From JAJDFU01 sp964641965 (GTDB taxonomy: Bacteria > Bacteroidota > Bacteroidia > Chitinophagales > Saprospiraceae), in the NCBI GenBank assembly GCA_964641965.1, contig CAZXLD010000085.1:1-10600 (forward strand): a DNA stretch of 10,600 nt, in the 5' to 3' direction. Each line of letters begins with the position of its first letter. Position 1 is the first letter of the stretch. Both the position numbers and the translations under genes were made by a program. Shown one piece after another: positions 6,073 to 10,600 of the stretch. The notes under the pieces are model-generated. The model was not told the DNA's origin, ran no database searches, and worked only from the letters and a program-made list of their open reading frames with translations.

Positions 6073-9000
6073 ATGGATAGGAAGACTTGGTTTTTGACTT
6101 TCCCGCTGGTATTGGCTTTCTTCCTTGTTTTTGGTGATGGAATTGCCCAGGAAAGAATCTTTAATCCCAAATTTGAACCTTTTACCCTGCCTGGGGGAAA
6201 CTTGGCGAATAGTGTCCAATCCATCGTTCAGGATGAAGTGGGCTTTGTTTGGTTTGGCACCCAGAATGGCCTTTACCGATTTGATGGGGAAGATTTTAAA
6301 ATCTTTCAGCACAACCCGTTTGATTCTACCTCCATTGCAGATAATTATGTGGAATGGCTTCATCTGGATCAATGTGGCTTCCTTTGGCTGGCGCATTTCG
6401 GGGGAGGTGTATCCCGTTTCGATCCGGTTCGAGAAGAGGCTTTTACCTATTGTGAGGATAAAAACGACCCCAATTCCTTAAGCAGTAATCAGGTTTCCGT
6501 TATTACCAGTGATTCTTTGGGGAATATTTGGATAGGCACAACAAAAGGGTTGAACAGGTTAAACCCAGAAACCGGCCAGATCGATCGATTTCTTCACGAT
6601 CCCGCGGATCCGACCAGCTTGAGCAATAATAATGTTCGTGCGCTTTATGTGGATCGCAGAGGTATGCTCTGGGCAGGCACGGGCTTCCCCTGGGAGTCCC
6701 AGGTAAATGGTGGTCTCAATCGGTTTGATCCATCTACAGAATCCTTTATAAGATATCACCATGATCCTGGAAATCCGGAGGGTTTAACTAATGAAGTTAT
6801 TCGGGCACTGTATGAAGATTCCCATGGTCGATTTTGGGTAGGTACGCATAGAGGAGGCTTACATTTGATGGATCGAGAGCGAGGTACGTTTCAGCGATTT
6901 GAGCCGGATACCCTGCATGCCAATGCCCTCAGCGGTCCCTACGTAGAAGGCGTTCCTCTCGAAAAACAAGATTTTCGGCAAATTAGCTTTATTGCTGAAG
7001 ATCAGAAGGGAAGGCTTTGGATTGGAGCACTCTATGGCGGGATTAATGTTTTCGATACGAAAGAGAATCAATTATCCCACTTTCAAAGTGACAATTCCTG
7101 GTCAGGTAGTCTGACTACTAATTTCGTTTGGAACTTTTTCCAAACGCGAGACGGGGTTATCTGGATTGTCTCCGGAGACGGCGGCAATATGGTGTATCGG
7201 GTGCAGGAGAATCAGGACTTGTTTGAATACCAAAGCCTGGTTAGCGACTTTGGGTTGAATGTAGACGGCATTCAATCGATCTACAGGGATGAACATGAAA
7301 CGGTTTGGATGGGGGCTTCTAAAAGTTATGTTGGGTTAATAGAAGTCAATTTGGAAAAAAAGGAAGCCAAGCACTATTTTCCTGATTCGGGTGCAACCAA
7401 TCGAGGTGCTATAGGAATTTCGGCAATTACCAAAGCCAATGATGGTATGCTCTGGCTTGGCAGCGAATCGAAAATAATACTCTTCGACCCGGTGGAGAAA
7501 ACGTTTACAAATCTGGCATACCGGGAAAAATATTTGAACGATCAAATTCAAATACCTGTATCTACCAGCCGAACCCCTGGAAATAGTCAACGTAGTGAAT
7601 TGCAAATATCCTATGTCCAGCAAATCCGGCAGGCTCCCAATGGGATTATGTGGTTTACCAGTTATGGGAATGGCTTGTATTCCTTCGATCCCAAGTCTGG
7701 AGAATTGCGGCAATACATCAATGACCCAAAAAACGAACATTCTATTCGGGGTAACTTGACCAGTGGTCTGCATATTTCTGAGGATGGATCTGTCTGGGTT
7801 GGAGGCGGCGCGGTTCCCAAAAATAAACCCCACCCCATGTTTATGGATCGCTTGGATCCGGTTTCCGGGAAGTTTGAGCACATCTATTATGATTATACCG
7901 CTGCGGGAATCTATCATATCGAGGAAGACTCTAAAGGAAGAATTTGGGCAGCTGCCACCAAGTCGGGCCTGTACATGTATGATGCCAGGGTAAAAAGGAG
8001 TAAAATATTCCGAGCTGAAACCAGTTCACTCCCTGCTAATGCAATTTGTAGTTTTGGAATTGATAAAGAAGATGTTATTTGGTTAACCACACCTACACAT
8101 CTGATTAAATTTGATCCGTCTACCGATTCGTTCCTCTCCTTTCCGGATCAGATTGGTTTAATGTTGTTTTTCGGTGAGCAAGGTTTTTCCATACTAAAAG
8201 GGAAACACCAATTCATGACCAGTCCGGAGGAGTTTTCTCCCCTTTCTTATAAGTATTCTAGCAGAAATGCATCAGCAAGTGGACCTGAGATACGGATTAC
8301 GAACCTGTTTGTTCGTGACGAACGTATTCAGTATAAAGACAATGAGATTTTAAATGCTCCAATCTGGGATCAACCAACCGTTAAGCTTAGCTATCAGCAA
8401 AATATTTTTTCGGTTGAGGCCACCTGTTTTGATTACCGGAATCCGGAAGGGGTACAGTTAGAGTTTCAACTCGAAAACTATGATTGGGATTGGCGAAAAG
8501 ATATTCAATCCGGTAAGGTGACCTATTACAATGTCCCACCAGGGGAATATACGCTGAGAGTCCGGGGCGCGAATGGAGAGGGGGTATGGAGTAGTGAACC
8601 GGCTTGGCTCCGAATCGTCATTGCGCCACCTTGGTGGCAGACCTGGTGGGCATATTTGCTTTATTTTCTTGTAGCGGGAAGTGCCGTGTATGGTATTTAC
8701 CGATTCCAGTTGGTACGTCGGCTAGACCAGGCCGAGGCTGCCCGATTGAAAGAGCTGGACCGAGTCAAAACCAGGCTTTTCACCAATATGACTCATGAGT
8801 TTCGTACTCCGCTGACGGTTATTTCCGGCATGACGGATCAGGTGCGAAAAGACCCGGAAAATTGGTTTCACGATGGGTTGGATATGATTTCTCGAAATGC
8901 CCAACGGTTGCTCGGGCTGGTCAACCAGATGCTTGACCTTTCCAAACTGGAGAGTGGTAAGATGGAGATTAACCTAATTCAAGGAGACATCATCCCATAC

Positions 9001-10365
9001 CTGAAATACCTGGTTGAGAATTTGTCCTCCTACGCTGAATCCCGAGGTATTCAATTGCATTTTTATGCAGCCGAAGAGTCTTTACTCATGGATTATGATC
9101 CGGAAAAAATACGCCAGATCCTGACCAATTTGCTTTCCAACGGGATCAAGTTTACTCCAGCGGGTGGGCATGTCTATATCCAGGTGGAACCAGAGGTTTC
9201 CTTGGAAAACCAAACCGAAGCTTCCCTACAAATCCGAGTACGGGATACCGGAATCGGGATGAGTGAAGAGGTGCAGGCCCATATTTTCGACCGTTTTTTC
9301 CAAGGCGATGATTCTGCAACACGGCGGGAGGATGGAACCGGTATCGGAATGGCTTTGACCCATGAATTGGTTCGGCTACTGGAAGGTACGATAACGGTTA
9401 AAAGTAAGCCTGGGAAAGGAACTGAATTTAAAGTTCGGCTTCCGATCAGCGGAAAAGCTCCCGAAGTGACCAAGCCTATAGAGATGATGGCTCCAACCAT
9501 TTTACCCGGACCACCTGCCGAGGTAGCTTCCATAAGTCCATCTTCATCCGGAACGATCGCTGCCAAACAGCCTGGAGGCGATAATCGCCCGCAGCTTTTG
9601 GTTGTAGAAGATAATGCCGATGTAACGGCCTATATCGCAGCCATCTTGCAAGAATCCTACAAGGTAATAACTGCGGAAGATGGTGCAGAAGGTCTGGCTA
9701 AAGCCGTTGAATGCATACCCGACCTGATTCTTTCCGACGTTATGATGCCAAATATGGACGGGTTTGAGCTCTGTGACCGACTGAAGAAGGATGAGCGCAC
9801 CAGCCATATTCCTATCGTCCTGTTAACCGCCAAAGCAGATATGCCTTCACGGCTGGAAGGTTTCGAACAAGGTGCGGATGCCTATTTGGCGAAACCGTTT
9901 CATGCCGAAGAATTACTGCTGCGCGTGCGTAAATTGATTGAATCCAGAGCCAATCTGCAGCAATATTATTTAGCTCTGGTTGATTCAGGTGAAAAAACGG
10001 AAGCTCCGATCCCCAATGAGTCGCAGCCACTTGAAGGGATGGAAGACCGGTTTGTGAAACGAGCGCTGGAATTGGTGGAAGAGGAATTGGAGAACCCCGA
10101 TTTTTCGGTAGATGATTTTTGTAAAGCCCTTAATCTCAGTCATTCGCAAGTCCATCGAAAGCTTTCGGCATTGACGGGCCTTTCGGCCAACCGCTTTATT
10201 CGGCATATCCGACTAAACAGAGCCAAGGAGTTGCTTCGAAATCCGGAGGCCAGCGTGTTGTCGGTTGCTTTCGACACTGGTTTTAGTGATCCAAACTATT
10301 TTGGGCGGGTTTTCCGAAAAGAATTTGGGATGAGTCCATCGCAATGGAGAGAAGAGGTAGGTTAA
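6073..10365 (+). CDS. hybrid two-component system protein (HTCS): sensor kinase, receiver and AraC regulator in one chain
   Basis: A 1430-residue one-protein signalling system. Order: signal peptide (1-25); 13 clear Reg_prop propeller repeats from residue 47, each with a DxxGxxWxGT-like core, plus a weaker 14th near 720-745, giving two seven-bladed propellers; Y_Y_Y domain (about 773-846); one membrane span (about 857-879); HisKA with phospho-acceptor His908 in MTHEFRTPL; HATPase with N box Asn1023, G1 box DTGIG (1058-1062) and G2 box GTGIG (1088-1092); a Pro/Ser-rich linker (about 1143-1172); receiver domain with acidic pair Glu1179-Asp1180, phospho-acceptor Asp1222, Thr1252 and Lys1274; C-terminal AraC-type double HTH (about 1325-1430). 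All key catalytic residues are present, so it should work. The propellers sense a ligand in the periplasm and phosphorelay activates DNA binding in the cytoplasm. In Bacteroides such proteins control polysaccharide-use loci, but no SusC/SusD or hydrolase gene is in this window, so ligand and targets are unknown. Confidence 0.97.
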   Translation: MDRKTWFLTFPLVLAFFLVFGDGIAQERIFNPKFEPFTLPGGNLANSVQSIVQDEVGFVWFGTQNGLYRFDGEDFKIFQHNPFDSTSIADNYVEWLHLDQCGFLWLAHFGGGVSRFDPVREEAFTYCEDKNDPNSLSSNQVSVITSDSLGNIWIGTTKGLNRLNPETGQIDRFLHDPADPTSLSNNNVRALYVDRRGMLWAGTGFPWESQVNGGLNRFDPSTESFIRYHHDPGNPEGLTNEVIRALYEDSHGRFWVGTHRGGLHLMDRERGTFQRFEPDTLHANALSGPYVEGVPLEKQDFRQISFIAEDQKGRLWIGALYGGINVFDTKENQLSHFQSDNSWSGSLTTNFVWNFFQTRDGVIWIVSGDGGNMVYRVQENQDLFEYQSLVSDFGLNVDGIQSIYRDEHETVWMGASKSYVGLIEVNLEKKEAKHYFPDSGATNRGAIGISAITKANDGMLWLGSESKIILFDPVEKTFTNLAYREKYLNDQIQIPVSTSRTPGNSQRSELQISYVQQIRQAPNGIMWFTSYGNGLYSFDPKSGELRQYINDPKNEHSIRGNLTSGLHISEDGSVWVGGGAVPKNKPHPMFMDRLDPVSGKFEHIYYDYTAAGIYHIEEDSKGRIWAAATKSGLYMYDARVKRSKIFRAETSSLPANAICSFGIDKEDVIWLTTPTHLIKFDPSTDSFLSFPDQIGLMLFFGEQGFSILKGKHQFMTSPEEFSPLSYKYSSRNASASGPEIRITNLFVRDERIQYKDNEILNAPIWDQPTVKLSYQQNIFSVEATCFDYRNPEGVQLEFQLENYDWDWRKDIQSGKVTYYNVPPGEYTLRVRGANGEGVWSSEPAWLRIVIAPPWWQTWWAYLLYFLVAGSAVYGIYRFQLVRRLDQAEAARLKELDRVKTRLFTNMTHEFRTPLTVISGMTDQVRKDPENWFHDGLDMISRNAQRLLGLVNQMLDLSKLESGKMEINLIQGDIIPYLKYLVENLSSYAESRGIQLHFYAAEESLLMDYDPEKIRQILTNLLSNGIKFTPAGGHVYIQVEPEVSLENQTEASLQIRVRDTGIGMSEEVQAHIFDRFFQGDDSATRREDGTGIGMALTHELVRLLEGTITVKSKPGKGTEFKVRLPISGKAPEVTKPIEMMAPTILPGPPAEVASISPSSSGTIAAKQPGGDNRPQLLVVEDNADVTAYIAAILQESYKVITAEDGAEGLAKAVECIPDLILSDVMMPNMDGFELCDRLKKDERTSHIPIVLLTAKADMPSRLEGFEQGADAYLAKPFHAEELLLRVRKLIESRANLQQYYLALVDSGEKTEAPIPNESQPLEGMEDRFVKRALELVEEELENPDFSVDDFCKALNLSHSQVHRKLSALTGLSANRFIRHIRLNRAKELLRNPEASVLSVAFDTGFSDPNYFGRVFRKEFGMSPSQWREEVG

Positions 10366-10379
10366 TGACCCGACCTACC
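10356..10379 (+). terminator. hairpin across the regulator stop codon, terminator-like
   Basis: GGTAGGT (10356-10362) and ACCTACC (10373-10379) form a perfect 7-bp stem with a 10-base loop; the TAA stop (10363-10365) lies in the loop. Only a poor T-rich stretch (ATTTGTT) follows, so it may be a weak terminator, an RNA 3' stabiliser, or chance. Confidence 0.4.
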
Positions 10380-10397
10380 CACTATTTGTTGAGGAAG

Positions 10398-10544
10398 GAC
10401 GATTGACAAATGGCGAGTTGCAAATGGCAAATGTGGAATGACGAGTGGCGAATTGCGAATGTGGAGTGCGGAATGACGAGTGGCAAATGTGGAATTTCGA
10501 ATGCGGGGTGTGGAATGACGAATGGCAAATGGCGAATGTCGAAT
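10398..10544. repeat. degenerate heptamer tandem array, 21 units in phase
   Basis: The stretch divides without any slip into 21 units of 7 bases. The common form is G-N-(C/G)-(G/A)-A-(A/G)-T, for example GGCGAAT, GGCAAAT, GTGGAAT and GACGAGT. Every unit ends in T, although single bases vary from unit to unit. A higher-order block (GYGGAAT, GACGART, GGCRAAT) recurs at 10433-10453, 10468-10488 and 10510-10530. Arrays like this, with 7-base periods, are known as short tandemly repeated sequences in cyanobacteria, and similar ones turn up in Bacteroidota intergenic DNA. On the minus strand they create open frames rich in IRHS/FAIRHS peptides, which are not genes. Confidence 0.9.
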
Positions 10545-10568
10545 GGTGTACGTCCCTGATATAGGTTG

Positions 10569-10600
10569 TCCGTCCACCGTGTACCGTCCACCGTCCATCG
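10569..10600. repeat. second heptamer family (ACCGTCC), cut by the window end
   Basis: After a short non-repeated spacer, four 7-base units follow: TCCGTCC, ACCGTGT, ACCGTCC, ACCGTCC (10569-10596), then a partial ATCG. On the minus strand the unit reads GGACGGT. The array probably continues beyond the window. Its unit length matches the neighbouring array but the sequence is unrelated. Confidence 0.7.

Noticed and set aside
7336..7917. 193-codon minus-strand open frame and other frames inside the regulator gene
   Set aside because: Shadows of the 1430-residue regulator, whose repeats and catalytic motifs are all intact in its own frame.
10362..10598. Minus-strand open frames rich in IRHS/FATRH peptides
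   Set aside because: They are translations of the heptamer arrays; the peptide repeat simply mirrors the 7-base DNA period.
1..10600. tRNA, rRNA, tmRNA, RNase P RNA and CRISPR arrays
   Set aside because: I saw no conserved RNA signatures and no spaced identical repeats; the only regular repeats are heptamers without spacers.

Overview
The window looks like chromosomal DNA from a member of the Bacteroidota, probably an environmental Saprospiria/Cytophagia-type organism. The main reason is a 1430-residue hybrid two-component protein (periplasmic double propeller, Y_Y_Y, kinase, receiver, AraC), an architecture typical of this phylum. Starts without clear Shine-Dalgarno sites and a degenerate heptamer array fit the same assignment.

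Left part (1-4064): a visibly AT-rich, tightly packed minus-strand operon of four genes, transcribed from 4064 down to 186. In order these are: a 244-residue protein with a possible helix-turn-helix (HTH); a small protein with about three membrane segments; a complete SNF2/RapA-like DEAH ATPase; and a 215-residue unknown protein. The first-second and third-fourth genes overlap by 8 bases, and one possible start of the ATPase lies 1 base after the stop of the second gene. The four products are therefore probably made together. Only the ATPase belongs to a recognisable family. A SNF2 ATPase, a membrane protein and unknown partners on AT-rich DNA is the kind of layout seen in anti-phage defence islands, but I cannot match it to a named system. 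It is the best candidate here for an undescribed system.

Middle (4065-5100): about 1 kb with no believable gene. Base composition changes sharply to GC-richer, hairpin-rich DNA. It may encode a structured RNA or be the relic of a retroelement; nothing in it is decisive.

Right part (5101-10365): two plus-strand genes. The first encodes a small exported protein built from two copies of one beta-rich domain and ends at a good rho-independent terminator. The second is the hybrid two-component regulator, preceded by a cluster of palindromes and inverted repeats that could be its own or another regulator's operator. No transporter, SusC/SusD pair or glycoside hydrolase is present, so the ligand and target genes cannot be read from the window.

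Right edge (10366-10600): a hairpin across the regulator's stop codon, then 21 in-phase degenerate heptamers, then a second heptamer family that runs off the window end.
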